NCBI RefSeq assembly: GCF_023168405.1
Contig: NZ_AP025285.1
Coordinates: 62,001-126,000 of the forward strand
Direction: 5' to 3'
DNA: 64,000 nt
Source of the DNA: Leptogranulimonas caecicola
GTDB lineage: Bacteria > Actinomycetota > Coriobacteriia > Coriobacteriales > Atopobiaceae
The translations under genes and the position numbers were made by a program. Below are positions 35,262 through 44,370 of this stretch, in pieces; position 1 is the stretch's first letter; the number at the start of each line of letters is the position of its first letter. The notes under the pieces are model-generated. The model worked only from the letters and a program-made list of their open reading frames with translations, was not told where the DNA came from and did not search any database.

Positions 35262-36227
35262 TTAGGCCTCCTGGGGCGCGTGGGCCGGATCATTCATGAA
35301 GGCTTCCAGTGCCTCGCGGCAAGGCAAGCCCTCGTTGTCTCCGCGGCTGGTGAGCTGGATTGCGCCTATGGCGCAGCCGCGACGCACGGCCTCGGGGATG
35401 GAGGCATGCTCCAGCAGGGCGGAGATGACACCGGCTGCAAAACCGTCGCCGGCCCCCACGGTGTCCACGATGGTGTCCACATAAAAGCCGGGCACATAAC
35501 CGCTCTCGCCTGTGGCCGAGGCCCAGTAAGCCCCCTTGGCGCCCAGCTTGACGATGACCAGCTTGGAGCCAGTCTCAAGGTAATGGGCGGCAGCCGCCTG
35601 CTCGTCTGTGGTGCCCAGCAGCACTTCGCACTCATTGATGCCGGGCAAGAAGATGTCTGAGAGGGCCGCGAGGGCGTTGGTGGTGTCCACCATGGTTTGG
35701 GTGTCGGGCCAAAGCTGCGGGCGCAGGTTACAGTCGAAGGAGATGGCCACGCCGGCGTCTTTGGCTTGGCCCATGAGGTCGAGGGTGGCGGCGCGGCAGG
35801 AGTCGGAAAGCGCAGGCAGAATGCCCGTGAGGTGCACTAGGGCGCATTGGGAGAGATCGACGTTTACGAGGTCCTCAGGGCTCAGGGTGCTGGCTGCCGA
35901 GCCGGCGCGGAAGTAATAGATCTCGGGGTCGCCTGAGGTCACCTGGCTCTTGAGCATGAAGCCTGTGTTGCGCTCGGTGGTCTTGATCACCTGGGAGGTG
36001 TCGATGCCAATCTCTGCCATGAGCTTTAAGATGCGGGCGCCAAAGGGGTCGGGGCCCAGTTTGGTGAGGAAGGCGGCCTCGTGGCCTAGGCGGGTGAGGC
36101 CCACGGCCACGTTGAACTCGGCTCCGGCAATGGCAAAGGTGTAGCTGCCGACGTCTTCTAGGGGTCCGGGATTGTCGGCGATGAATAAGCCCATGGGCTC
36201 TCCCACGAGCAGGACGTTTTTGGGCAT
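35262..36227 (-). CDS. kdgK: 2-keto-3-deoxygluconate kinase (PfkB/ribokinase family)
   Basis: A 321-aa sugar kinase giving KDPG for the aldolase encoded next. It shows the N-terminal EPMGLFIAD and FNVAVGLTRLGH segments, SFDCNLRPQLW, and the PfkB anion-hole and catalytic motif VGAGDGFAAG near the C-terminus. ATG at 36227 follows AAAGGAGC; the upstream open frame to 36344 is not conserved. Pairing with eda makes a ketodeoxygluconate substrate much more likely than fructose or ribose. Confidence 0.9.
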   Translation of the reverse strand: MPKNVLLVGEPMGLFIADNPGPLEDVGSYTFAIAGAEFNVAVGLTRLGHEAAFLTKLGPDPFGARILKLMAEIGIDTSQVIKTTERNTGFMLKSQVTSGDPEIYYFRAGSAASTLSPEDLVNVDLSQCALVHLTGILPALSDSCRAATLDLMGQAKDAGVAISFDCNLRPQLWPDTQTMVDTTNALAALSDIFLPGINECEVLLGTTDEQAAAAHYLETGSKLVIVKLGAKGAYWASATGESGYVPGFYVDTIVDTVGAGDGFAAGVISALLEHASIPEAVRRGCAIGAIQLTSRGDNEGLPCREALEAFMNDPAHAPQEA

Positions 36228-36271
36228 GGGATAGCTCCTTTCGCAAAACGATGCCTCTAAGGCGTATTGAG

Positions 36272-36441
36272 ATATATATTTCCACGCCTGGAAGAGCTTG
36301 AGGAGCACAATGCCCAACTTTTGTGCTATAGAGCGCATTTCCACGAAGGATTGAGTCAGCTGAAAACGCTGTGGAAAATGCGATCTATACTAAGATATTC
36401 GCAGGTAAATATAGAAAAAATACTGCATAATCTATTTCCAT
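36272..36441. promoter_or_regulatory. candidate operators between kdgK and the kduD-like gene
   Basis: The word TTTCCAC or its complement occurs four times: ATATATTTCCACG (36273-36285), GAGCGCATTTCCACG (36331-36345), CTGTGGAAAATGCGATC (36369-36385) and CTATTTCCATGAC (about 36431). The second and third form an inverted pair, CGCATTTCCAC against GTGGAAAATGCG. A related GATAGAAATATATAAC lies at about 36525. These sit in a 504-base divergent gap with no gene and may bind the GntR-type regulator. Confidence 0.5.
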
Positions 36442-36731
36442 GACGCTTTCTAAGCACATCTTGAACTACCGCTCGCCACTGAAATACCACCGTCTGCCGC
36501 CTGAAAGACACCTAAGGGCTCCCAGATAGAAATATATAACTAGCCAACGGACCAACGGCACATCGCCCGCGGCCAACTAGGAGCCAAAAGGTGTTGCAGC
36601 CCACCCAAGGGAGGCAACCTCAGGCGTAAGGGTTTCTCGGCATATAGATGTTGGGACGTCTCTCACACACGCCAGGCTCTTGCCACTTCATGCAGGACCG
36701 CAGGTGCGGCCCCCACTCTAAGGAGGAACAG

Positions 36732-37493
36732 ATGACTTCCCTTTTCGATCTTTCCGGCAAGAAGGCCATCGTCACCGGAGGCACGCGCGGCCTGGGTCGC
36801 GGCATCGCCGAGGGCCTCATGGAGGCCGGCGCGGCAGTGACTATTTTTGGCACCGGCGAGTCGACGAAGACCGTGGCCGCCGAGTTTTGCGCCAAGGGCT
36901 TCGATTGCCGCGGCATCATCGTGGACATTGGCGACCGCGTGGCCTGCAAGGAGGCCTATGACGAGGCTGTGCGCGAGATGGGCGGCCTGGACATCCTGGT
37001 GAACTGCGCCGGCGTGCAGGCCCGTCACCCCTCCGAGGAGTTCCCCTTTGAGGACTGGGACTGGGTCATCAACGTGAACCTCAACGCCACCTTCGAGCTC
37101 TGCCAGCTGGCCGGCAACACCTTCATCGCCCAGGGCCACGGCAAGATCATCAACCTGGCTTCCATGCTCACCTTCTTTGGCGGCTTCACTGTGCCCGCCT
37201 ACGCCGCATCCAAGGGCGCCGTCGCGCAGCTCACCAAGGCCCTGTGCAACGAGTGGGCCTCCAAGGGCATCAATGTAAACGCCATCGCACCCGGCTACAT
37301 GGACACCGACATGAACACCGCCCTCACCGACCCCACCAATCCCCGCTACAAGGAGATCACCGACCGCATCCCGGCCCACCGTTGGGGCACCGGCGACGAC
37401 ATGAAAGGCGCCGCCATTTTCCTGGCCTCCGCCGCCTCTGACTATCTGAATGGCGCGGTGATTCCTGTAGACGGCGGCTACCTGGTCAAATAG
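36732..37493 (+). CDS. short-chain dehydrogenase, KduD-like
   Basis: A 253-aa SDR enzyme, the usual KduD length. It carries the nucleotide-binding TGGTRGLGRG, NCAG, the catalytic YAASKGA, and the C-terminal GAVIPVDGGY. Next to kdgK and eda the best guess is 2-dehydro-3-deoxygluconate 5-dehydrogenase, producing KDG from its 5-keto form; gluconate 5-dehydrogenase is an alternative. ATG at 36732 follows AAGGAGGAACAG. The isomerase KduI is not in the window. Confidence 0.8.
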   Translation: MTSLFDLSGKKAIVTGGTRGLGRGIAEGLMEAGAAVTIFGTGESTKTVAAEFCAKGFDCRGIIVDIGDRVACKEAYDEAVREMGGLDILVNCAGVQARHPSEEFPFEDWDWVINVNLNATFELCQLAGNTFIAQGHGKIINLASMLTFFGGFTVPAYAASKGAVAQLTKALCNEWASKGINVNAIAPGYMDTDMNTALTDPTNPRYKEITDRIPAHRWGTGDDMKGAAIFLASAASDYLNGAVIPVDGGYLVK

Positions 37494-37531
37494 TGTCAAT
37501 TGCCATAGATATTTGAAGGAGCCCTTACATC

Positions 37532-38482
37532 ATGCAGGTCATCATCACTGACAACGATCACGCCAATATCGATACCGAGAAGGCCATCCTCGATGCTGCG
37601 GGCGTTCCCTTTCGCCTGGAGCAATGCGTCACCGAGGACGACGTCATCGAGCGCTGTGCCGACGGCGAGATCTTCCTCAACCAGTACGCGCCTATCACCC
37701 GCAAGGTGGTAGAGGCCCTGCCCAACCTCAAGCTCGTGGTGCGCTATGGCGTGGGTGTGAACAATGTGGACGTCGAGGCCTGCACCGAGCACGGCGTGCA
37801 GGTGGAGAACGTGCCGGACTACGGCATGAACGAAGTGGCAGACCAAGCCATCGCCCTCATGATGGCGCTGCTGCGCAAGGTGGTGTACATGAACGAGTAC
37901 ACCAAGCATGTGGGCTGGGACTACACCAAGTCCATGCCCATCCATCGCCTTTCCGACCTCACCTGCGGCGTCATTGGCCTAGGCCGCATCGGCCGCGAGT
38001 TTGCCAAGCGCGCCCATGCCCTGGGCATGAAGGTCATTGGCTATGACCCTTACTTCACCCCCGGCGACGACTTTGCCTTTGTGAAGCAAGTGGAGCTGGA
38101 CGAGCTTATGGCAAATGCCGACGTGATCTCTGTGCACTGCCCGCCTGAGCATGCCATGGACATGTTCAACAAGGACGCCTTCGCCCGCATGAAGAATACC
38201 GCCTACCTCATCAACGTGGCCCGCGGCGGCATCGTGAACGAGGCCGATCTCGAAGTGGCCTTGAACGAGGGCCAGATCGCCGGCGCTGCCCTGGACTGCA
38301 TGGACAACGAGCCTGTGGAGCCCGGCAACCCTCTCTTTGCCCATGACAACCTGCTGGTCACCCCTCACATGGCTTGGTACTCCGAGGAGGCCGCAGACGA
38401 GCTCAACTCCAAAGTGGCCGAGGAGGCTGTGGCCTTCGCAACCGGCAAGCCTATCCGCTATCCCGTGAACCATCTGGCATAG
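37532..38482 (+). CDS. D-isomer-specific 2-hydroxyacid dehydrogenase
   Basis: A 316-aa NAD-dependent enzyme with the Rossmann motif GLGRIGREFAKR (about 150), VARGGIVNE (catalytic Arg region), a Glu in the DNEPVEPGNP loop and TPHMAW with the catalytic His. Resembles the phosphoglycerate dehydrogenase/CtBP branch. It follows the KduD-like gene after 38 bases with its own ribosome site GAAGGAG, so both belong to one operon. It probably reduces a 2-keto acid or oxidises an aldonate derivative; the exact substrate is unknown. Confidence 0.85.
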   Translation: MQVIITDNDHANIDTEKAILDAAGVPFRLEQCVTEDDVIERCADGEIFLNQYAPITRKVVEALPNLKLVVRYGVGVNNVDVEACTEHGVQVENVPDYGMNEVADQAIALMMALLRKVVYMNEYTKHVGWDYTKSMPIHRLSDLTCGVIGLGRIGREFAKRAHALGMKVIGYDPYFTPGDDFAFVKQVELDELMANADVISVHCPPEHAMDMFNKDAFARMKNTAYLINVARGGIVNEADLEVALNEGQIAGAALDCMDNEPVEPGNPLFAHDNLLVTPHMAWYSEEAADELNSKVAEEAVAFATGKPIRYPVNHLA

Positions 38483-38574
38483 TGCGCAAAGCCTGCGAGC
38501 TGCAGGGGGGTGCAGTCTCCCTGGCTCGCAGGGCGCGTGACGCCTATGCATGACTCCCCTAAAGGAGGGACCTT

Positions 38575-39673
38575 ATGCGCAAGCGCATCCCCATTTTGAT
38601 AGTGGGCACCATCACGCTGCTGTTTTTAGGCCTCATCTACGGCTACTCAGTGGTCATGGCGCCCCTCAAAGCCCAGTTTGACTGGTCGGTCTCCGGCATG
38701 ACGGTGATCTTTGCCCTGTCCATGATCTCTTTCACCATTGGCAATCTGGTGGCAGGCAAGCTCCTGAAGCGCCACAACGTGCGCTTTGTAATGACCGTGG
38801 CCATCGCGTTCTTGCTGGTGGGCTTCATTGGCTCTGCTTTGGTAGACGGTGCTGCCAGCCTTCCTGCGGTCTGGTGCACCTACGGCGTCATTGCCTCGGT
38901 GGGCATCGGCTTCGTCTACAACGTCATCGTGCCTACGATCACCGCCTGGTACCCAGACAAGACCGGCATGGCCCAAGGCGTCTGCCTCATGGGCTACGGC
39001 CTGGGCGGCTTCGTGCTGGGCCCCGTGCTCACGCAGCTCTACACCGTCATGGACTGGCGAATCGTGTTCGTGGCCATGGCGGTGATCTTCTCGGGCCTGG
39101 TGTTTGCCAGCTCTATCGTCATCCACATGCCCTCGCCTGAGGAGGCTGCTCAGCTTCCTGCTTCCAAAGCCATGGGCGACAACGCCGGCAACGCCGCCGG
39201 CACCAAGGACGTGCCCACCCACGAGCTGTTCCGCGACCCCACGTTCTACTTCTTCTACCTGTGGATGTTCTTGCTGGGTGCGGTGGGTATGGCGACCACC
39301 GGCATCGGCCGCGAGTTTCCCACCAGCCTGGGCGCCGACGCCGTCACCGCCGCCTTTGTCATTGGCTTTGTGAACATCGGCTCTGGCCTGGGGCGCCGTC
39401 ATCGTCACCATGGCCTTTGTGGTGCGCAAGGTCTGGGGTCAGGCCAACTTCGCCGAGAACCTGGCAGTGGTCAACTCCTACGGCATCTTTGCCGCCCTGG
39501 TGGGCTCCATGGGCTCCGGCGTGCTGGTGCAGGCGGTGGGCTCTCTGGCCACCGTGCTTGTCGTGATGGCGTGCTTTGGCGTACTGGGTCTGGCAGATTC
39601 CCTGATCTTGAACGCTCATCGCTCCAAGGTTGCCCGCCTCAAGCTGGCTAAAGCGGGCGCAAAGGCCGAGTAG
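38575..39673 (+). pseudogene. MFS transporter (oxalate/formate antiporter-like), internal deletion with frame change
   Basis: The frame from ATG 38575 (ribosome site AAGGAGGG) encodes membrane segments 1-7 of an MFS transporter, up to FVNIGSGLG at about 39393. The match then resumes in the next frame at AWGAVIVTMAFVVRKVWG and runs to the stop at 39671-39673. The joined product is about 365 aa against roughly 420 for the family, and the segment usually lying between these two points (about helices 8-9) is missing. So this looks like a deletion of non-triplet length rather than a single-base error. It follows the dehydrogenase gene and presumably once imported the sugar acid. Confidence 0.75.
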
Positions 39674-39722
39674 GGTTTCTCGGCAGCATTTAACTCCAAT
39701 CATCCTCGCGAAGGAGGATCTC

Positions 39723-40160
39723 ATGAAAGACGAAACCTGTGCCTATTGCATGACCTGGGACGACCCTAGCCTCATGAATGCCTACGGCATTCCCCTGGCT
39801 GAGCTGGATAATTCCAACCTGATCCTCTTCAAGGAGCAGAGTCATCCGGGCCGCGTTATCGTAGCCGCCAAGCAGCACGTGGACGACATCTCCGACCTCT
39901 CTGAGGAAGAGGCCCTGGCCTACATGGCCGACGTGCGTCGCGTGGCCGCCGCCCTGCACAAGGCCTTCGCGCCCCAGAAGATCAACTTTGGCGCCTACGG
40001 CGACCTCATGCACCATCTGCATTTCCACCTGGTGCCCAAGTACTCCGATGACGACTACGAGTGGGGCGACGTCTTCGCCATGAATCCCGGCCGCGTGGCC
40101 CTCACGCAAGCCGAGTATGACGAGCTGGGCAAGAAGATCCTTGCCGCGCTGGAGGACTGA
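39723..40160 (+). CDS. HIT-family nucleotide-binding protein
   Basis: A 145-aa histidine-triad protein with MHHLHFHLVPKY (HxHxH triad) near residue 100 and an N-terminal CAYCM pair that may bind zinc. ATG at 39723 follows GAAGGAGGATC. HIT proteins hydrolyse nucleoside phosphoramidates or dinucleotides; the substrate here is unknown. Last gene of the ketodeoxygluconate group, ended by a terminator at 40198-40229. Confidence 0.88.
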   Translation: MKDETCAYCMTWDDPSLMNAYGIPLAELDNSNLILFKEQSHPGRVIVAAKQHVDDISDLSEEEALAYMADVRRVAAALHKAFAPQKINFGAYGDLMHHLHFHLVPKYSDDDYEWGDVFAMNPGRVALTQAEYDELGKKILAALED

Positions 40161-40197
40161 CGTTTCTGCCCAGTCTCACAACATGGCCCGTCTGCTG

Positions 40198-40229
40198 AGC
40201 CGGCCTGCCTTGCGAGGCGGCCGGCTTTT
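40198..40229 (+). terminator. terminator after the HIT gene
   Basis: AGCCGGCC and GGCCGGCT form the stem, followed by TTTTC. Confidence 0.85.
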
Positions 40230-40785
40230 CGCATGCGTATGCAGACAGAGGGGGGTGTTCCGGGCCTAATCCCGGTGGTCAAGCCGATCTGAGAGGTACA
40301 GACTTGCCGACAGCGCTTGTAAGCAAGCCTGAAGAAGGATAGGGTGGCGCACCTAGTCTTTGATAGTGAGTTTTATGGTGCCAGCACTTGTAAATAATTC
40401 CCAGGGAACAACCTCGATAAGAACAATATAGTTGTCGAATAATTAAGGATATGTGATAATCAAAATAAGGGGACTTCGCAAGAAGGAGCTGCTATGGGCA
40501 TTCGGCAAAGAAGTTGGGTCACAGTGGCGATTTGTAGGAGTCCTTCTTGTGGGCGCACTGCTTATGCCTTCGCCTCTTGTTACTGGGGGTGGATTTGCAC
40601 CTAGCGGTGCGCAACAAGCAAATTTCGCAATCACCGGCTCAACAGGCAAAGTGCTTGCGTTGGGCGTAAGCGAGAGAGCTGCTAATCGTCACCCAGATAA
40701 CGGATAGCGACTATTCCTATAGCTGTAAATACGTCATAGGGACTACGTTCGAGCGCGCAGACGCCCCGGCGTCCCATATCACACA
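40230..40785. other. AT-rich gap with a possible signal-peptide remnant
   Basis: An 84-codon frame at 40453-40707 contains FVGVLLVGALLMPSPLV and GGGFAPSGAQQANFAITG, as at the start of a secreted protein. It has no good start: the well-placed AGAAGGAGC-ATG at 40494 is in another frame and stops after 36 codons. It may be the broken 5' end of a surface-protein gene. The DNA is much more AT-rich than its neighbours. Confidence 0.35.
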
Positions 40786-40835
40786 AGAAGCCGAGAAACC
40801 CGCAGCTTAAGGAGGCTGGGGGTTTCTCGGCTTCT
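40786..40835. terminator. terminator of the DeoR-type gene (minus strand)
   Basis: AGAAGCCGAGAAACCC (40786-40801) and its exact complement (40820-40835) form a 16-bp stem containing the core of the TGCCGAGAAA word with one base changed. Confidence 0.8.
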
Positions 40836-40912
40836 AGGGTTTCGAGGGTAGTTGGCACCTAGCGCGCTGTGGCGTGGGGCGTGGCGGAAAGACCCCGCAG
40901 CTGCTGCGCGCG

Positions 40913-41737
40913 TTAGAACAGGGCCGGGACACCCATGGCGGCGATGTCGCCCAGGAGGCTGACGTCGGTGGTGTCGGTGATGACGGCGGTGAAGTCGGTG
41001 AGCGAGGCGAAGCGGTAGCCGGCGTGGAAGTCGAACTTGGAGTGCTCGGCCAAGAGGAACTTGTAGGTGGCGTTCTCGATGGCGCGCTGCTTGACCTGGC
41101 CGCTTTCCATGGTGTCGCAGGTCACCGAGCGTTTGGGCAGGCTGATGCCGGCGCAGGAGATAAACGCCTTCTCAAAGAGCAGGGGCTCCAACAGGCTGAT
41201 GGTGGTGGGGCCGGTGAACCCGCGCATGTCGGGTGAGAGGTAGCCGCCGGTTACCAGGGCTGTGACCAGAGGGTTTTTGGCCAGGATGGCGGGGACGTCG
41301 ATCATGTTGGTGGTGACGATGCAGCGCTTGTCGCCGGCAGCCAGCATCTCGGCGATATGGCGGGAGGTCTCGGAGACGTCTAAGAAGATGGCGTCCCCGT
41401 CGTTGATCTCCATATAGGCGCGGGAGGCCACCTGCCGCCGGCTCTCCTCTTTGGCCGGGTCTGCCGACGTCCCAATGGTCGCCGTGGGCTCGGGAATGAT
41501 GCGCGCGGCAGAGGCGGCAGCGGCGATGTCGGAGGGCGTAGGGGCTTCTGCCTCGCGGTCTATGCGAATGGCTCCGCCATAGACGCGTTTTAGGAGCCCC
41601 TGTTTGGAGAGGGCTTTGAGATCCTTGCGAATGCTGTCTACCGAAATATCGAACAGTTCAGCGAGTTCTTCGACGGTTACTCGTCCCTGTGTTTCAAGAT
41701 AAGCAAGAATACCTTCTCGGCGTTCGTTGGGGAACAC
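40913..41737 (-). CDS. DeoR-family transcriptional regulator
   Basis: A 274-aa regulator starting at GTG 41737. The N-terminal winged helix (RREGILAYLETQGRVTVEELAELFDISVDSIRKDLKAL) and KRVYGGA hinge are typical, followed by a sugar-phosphate-sensing domain of the ribose-5-phosphate-isomerase-like fold (FLDVSETSRHIAEML, GFTGPTT). It is divergent from the PTS operon, which it most likely controls through the CAAAACAGGAAA sites at 41891-42033. The likely effector is a phosphorylated intermediate. A related regulator is encoded at 52438-53202. Confidence 0.9.
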   Translation of the reverse strand: MFPNERREGILAYLETQGRVTVEELAELFDISVDSIRKDLKALSKQGLLKRVYGGAIRIDREAEAPTPSDIAAAASAARIIPEPTATIGTSADPAKEESRRQVASRAYMEINDGDAIFLDVSETSRHIAEMLAAGDKRCIVTTNMIDVPAILAKNPLVTALVTGGYLSPDMRGFTGPTTISLLEPLLFEKAFISCAGISLPKRSVTCDTMESGQVKQRAIENATYKFLLAEHSKFDFHAGYRFASLTDFTAVITDTTDVSLLGDIAAMGVPALF

Positions 41738-41890
41738 AAGGAGTCACCTCGTTTCACGCGTTGGACAGGGTTGGGGGAGTGTGCAGATGACGCGCTCCTA
41801 AAGCAGCTGCGTCGCACGACCGGGTTGGAGGGCCTGGCGCCCGCAGCAGGAGGCTGACGGGCTTTTATTGGGGGAGTAAAGCGGAAAAAA

Positions 41891-42033
41891 CTAGATTTCC
41901 TAGTATGTATTTAATACCAAGAGGGCTATTTCTGGGTCGTCATTTCCTGGTTTTGCCGTTTACCCCAGAAACTCTACCGCTGAAGGGACAAAACAGGAAA
42001 AATCAGGAAAAGACGTCGTGCAAAACAGGAAAT
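41891..42033. promoter_or_regulatory. repeated CAAAACAGGAAA operator candidates upstream of the PTS operon
   Basis: ATTTCCTGGTTTTG (41942-41955) is the inverted form of ACAAAACAGGAAA (41988-42000), followed by TCAGGAAA (42003-42010) and CAAAACAGGAAAT (42021-42033). CTAGATTTCCTAG lies at 41891-41903. Several copies in both orientations close to the PTS start fit DeoR-type binding. Confidence 0.6.
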
Positions 42034-42085
42034 GTGGCATTCTCTGGTTGTCCGACGTTCAGTAGCTTTTTAGGAAAGGAGCGCT

Positions 42086-42553
42086 ATGGCCAAAGCAATC
42101 GCGTCCATGCTCAAGCGCGAGAACGTCCAAATCTGGGAAGGCGCTGACTCTTGGGAGGAGGCCGTCGTCATCGCTTGCACCCCGCTGATCGACAACGGCT
42201 TCGTGGCTCCCCGTTACGCCGAGGGCATCATCGACAACGCCAACGAGTTTGGCCCCTACTTCGTGATCTGCCCCGATTTGGCACTGCTTCACGCCCGCCC
42301 CGAGCAGGGTGCCCTCAAGACCCAGCTTTCGGTCACCGTCATGCGCGAGCCGGTCTTCTTCAAGCCCGAGGGCCCCGGCGTGCGCGTCCTGGTCACCCTG
42401 GCCGCGACCGATGCCAACTCTCACCTGGAGGTCATGAAGGAGCTGGCAGTCATGTTCTCCAATCCTGACACCATCGAGAAGATCGCTACCGCCAAGACCG
42501 CCGATGAGGTCTACGACGACTTTGTCGCCGACGCCGAGAAGGCTGGCGAGTAG
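42086..42553 (+). CDS. PTS EIIA component, mannitol/fructose-ascorbate type
   Basis: A 155-aa EIIA with the phosphorylated His in LLHARPEQGA (about residue 71) and the C-terminal helix region typical of the UlaC/fructose-mannitol group. It receives phosphate from HPr and passes it to the EIIB encoded at 44371. ATG at 42086 follows GGAAAGGAGC. The gene is separated from EIIC by a stem-loop made of TTTCTCGGCA and its complement (42584-42621). Confidence 0.9.
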   Translation: MAKAIASMLKRENVQIWEGADSWEEAVVIACTPLIDNGFVAPRYAEGIIDNANEFGPYFVICPDLALLHARPEQGALKTQLSVTVMREPVFFKPEGPGVRVLVTLAATDANSHLEVMKELAVMFSNPDTIEKIATAKTADEVYDDFVADAEKAGE

Positions 42554-42583
42554 CTCTCCGAGCTCTTGAGGTGAGGGCGAGCG

Positions 42584-42621
42584 TTTCTCGGCAGGGACAC
42601 GCAGAAGAACGTGCCGAGAAA
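42584..42621. terminator. stem-loop of an inverted TGCCGAGAAA pair between EIIA and EIIC genes
   Basis: TTTCTCGGCA (42584-42593) pairs exactly with TGCCGAGAAA (42612-42621). Placed inside an operon, it may attenuate transcription or set relative component levels. Confidence 0.7.
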
Positions 42622-42718
42622 CCCTTGCACCAAGCTAGGCACTATCCAGCCCGCGGGCTGGCGCGCATAGGTAAAGAAGAAGGCGCAGCCTTCCAAGCAA
42701 ACAGAAAGGAGATAGACC

Positions 42719-44140
42719 ATGGCAGTGCTCGACTTTATCATCAACATTCTGTCGACCCCGGCTATCCTCGTTGGTCTTCTCTCCCTCCTCGGTCTCGTGC
42801 TTCAGAAGAAGCCCGTGGAGGACGTCGTAAGCGGCACCATCAAAACCATCGTTGGTTTCCTGGTGCTCTCCGCTGGTGCAGCATTCCTGCAGAGCGGCTC
42901 CCTGCTCGCCTTTGGTGAGCTGTTCAACTACGCCTTCTCCATGCAGGGCGTGGTTCCCAACAACGAGGCCGTGGTCTCCATGGCCCTCACTGACTTCGGC
43001 CAGGCTTCGGCCATCATCATGGCCCTGGGCATGGTGCTCAACATCGTGCTCGCCCGCTTCTCCCGTATGCCCTACATCTTCCTGACCGGTCACCACACCC
43101 TGTACATGGCCTGCATGCTCGCCGTCGTGTTCTCCGTGGGCGGCCTCTCTGGTTGGCCTCTGTACATCGCCGGCGCCTGCGTGCTCGGCCTCATCATGGT
43201 GCTCTCCCCCTTCTTCTGCCAGTTCACCTTCCGCAAGGTGACCAAGACCGACTCCATCGCTCTGGGCCACTTCGGCGGCATCGGCTACGCCATCTCCGGC
43301 TGGATCGGCCACTTCTTCGAGGGCAGCACCTCCACCGAGTCCATCAACTTCCCCAAGCGCCTTACCTTCCTGCGTGACACCGTGGTCTCCATCTCCATCA
43401 CCATGATGGTGTTCTTCCTGGTCGTCACCGGCGTGGCCGTGGGCCGCGGCATCCTGGATGCCGACCCCACCCAGTTCCAGTACCTCAACGAGCTGCTGAA
43501 CGTTGGCACCGAGACCCGCACCAACTGGATCGTGTGGGCCCTGACCTCCGGCATGTCCTTCGCCGGCGGCGTCTACATCATCCTCTCCGGCGTGCGTCTG
43601 GTCGTTGGCGAGATCGTCCCCGCCTTCAAGGGCATCGCTTCCAAGCTGGTCCCTGGCGCCATCCCCGCCATCGACTGCCCTGTCGCCTTCCCCTATGCTC
43701 CTAACGCCGTGATCATCGGCTTCCTCACCTCCTTCGTAGGTGGCATCGTCGGCCTCGGCATCCTGGGCGTCATCAATGCCTCCCTCGTGCCCGTGGCCCT
43801 CATCCTCCCCGGTGTTGTTCCTCACTTCTTCTGCGGTGCTACCGCCGGCGTCTTTGGTAACGCCCGCGGCGGCGTGAAGGGCTGCGTTGCCGGCTCCTTC
43901 GTGCACGGCTTGCTCATCACCTTCCTGCCGGCCATCTGCATGCCCGTCTTCACCGGCCTTGGCTTCACCTCCGCCACCTTCTCTGACTTCGACTTCTCCA
44001 TCCTGGGCATCTGCTTCGGCAACCTGGCTCAGATCTGCCCCGGCTGGCCTCTCCTGGTCATCTGCATCGTGTGCTTCCTGGCCCCCATCGTCTACAACTT
44101 CGTGGCTCCCAAGCCCAAGAAGGAAGACGCTGCTGCCTAA
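42719..44140 (+). CDS. PTS EIIC component, ascorbate (UlaA/SgaT) family
   Basis: A 473-aa permease with about ten membrane segments, of the L-ascorbate PTS family: GQASAIIMALGMVLNIVLARFSR, the GHHTLYMACM stretch, and GHFGGIGYAISGWIG. It moves the sugar across the membrane with phosphorylation by EIIB. Start follows AAAGGAG. With transketolase, deoC and an aldolase downstream but no UlaD/E/F homologs visible, the substrate is more likely a pentose- or pentitol-like compound than ascorbate. Confidence 0.88.
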   Translation: MAVLDFIINILSTPAILVGLLSLLGLVLQKKPVEDVVSGTIKTIVGFLVLSAGAAFLQSGSLLAFGELFNYAFSMQGVVPNNEAVVSMALTDFGQASAIIMALGMVLNIVLARFSRMPYIFLTGHHTLYMACMLAVVFSVGGLSGWPLYIAGACVLGLIMVLSPFFCQFTFRKVTKTDSIALGHFGGIGYAISGWIGHFFEGSTSTESINFPKRLTFLRDTVVSISITMMVFFLVVTGVAVGRGILDADPTQFQYLNELLNVGTETRTNWIVWALTSGMSFAGGVYIILSGVRLVVGEIVPAFKGIASKLVPGAIPAIDCPVAFPYAPNAVIIGFLTSFVGGIVGLGILGVINASLVPVALILPGVVPHFFCGATAGVFGNARGGVKGCVAGSFVHGLLITFLPAICMPVFTGLGFTSATFSDFDFSILGICFGNLAQICPGWPLLVICIVCFLAPIVYNFVAPKPKKEDAAA

Positions 44141-44370
44141 GCTCTGCGATCTAGCGTCACGTCGCTTTTCTCCGGTGGGGCGAGGACCCTCCAACCTCCT
44201 CCTCGCTCCACCACTTCTTTTGCGCCAAGAGGCTCAACAAGCCTTTTAAGGCACTCTTGAGGCTTTTGGCGTGTTTTCCTTGGTTTTCTCACACCTTGGG
44301 CATCTCCGAGGTTCATCATCGGAACCGTACGCCCACGCGCCGTCAAGGCGCCTCATCGAAAGGATCCATT

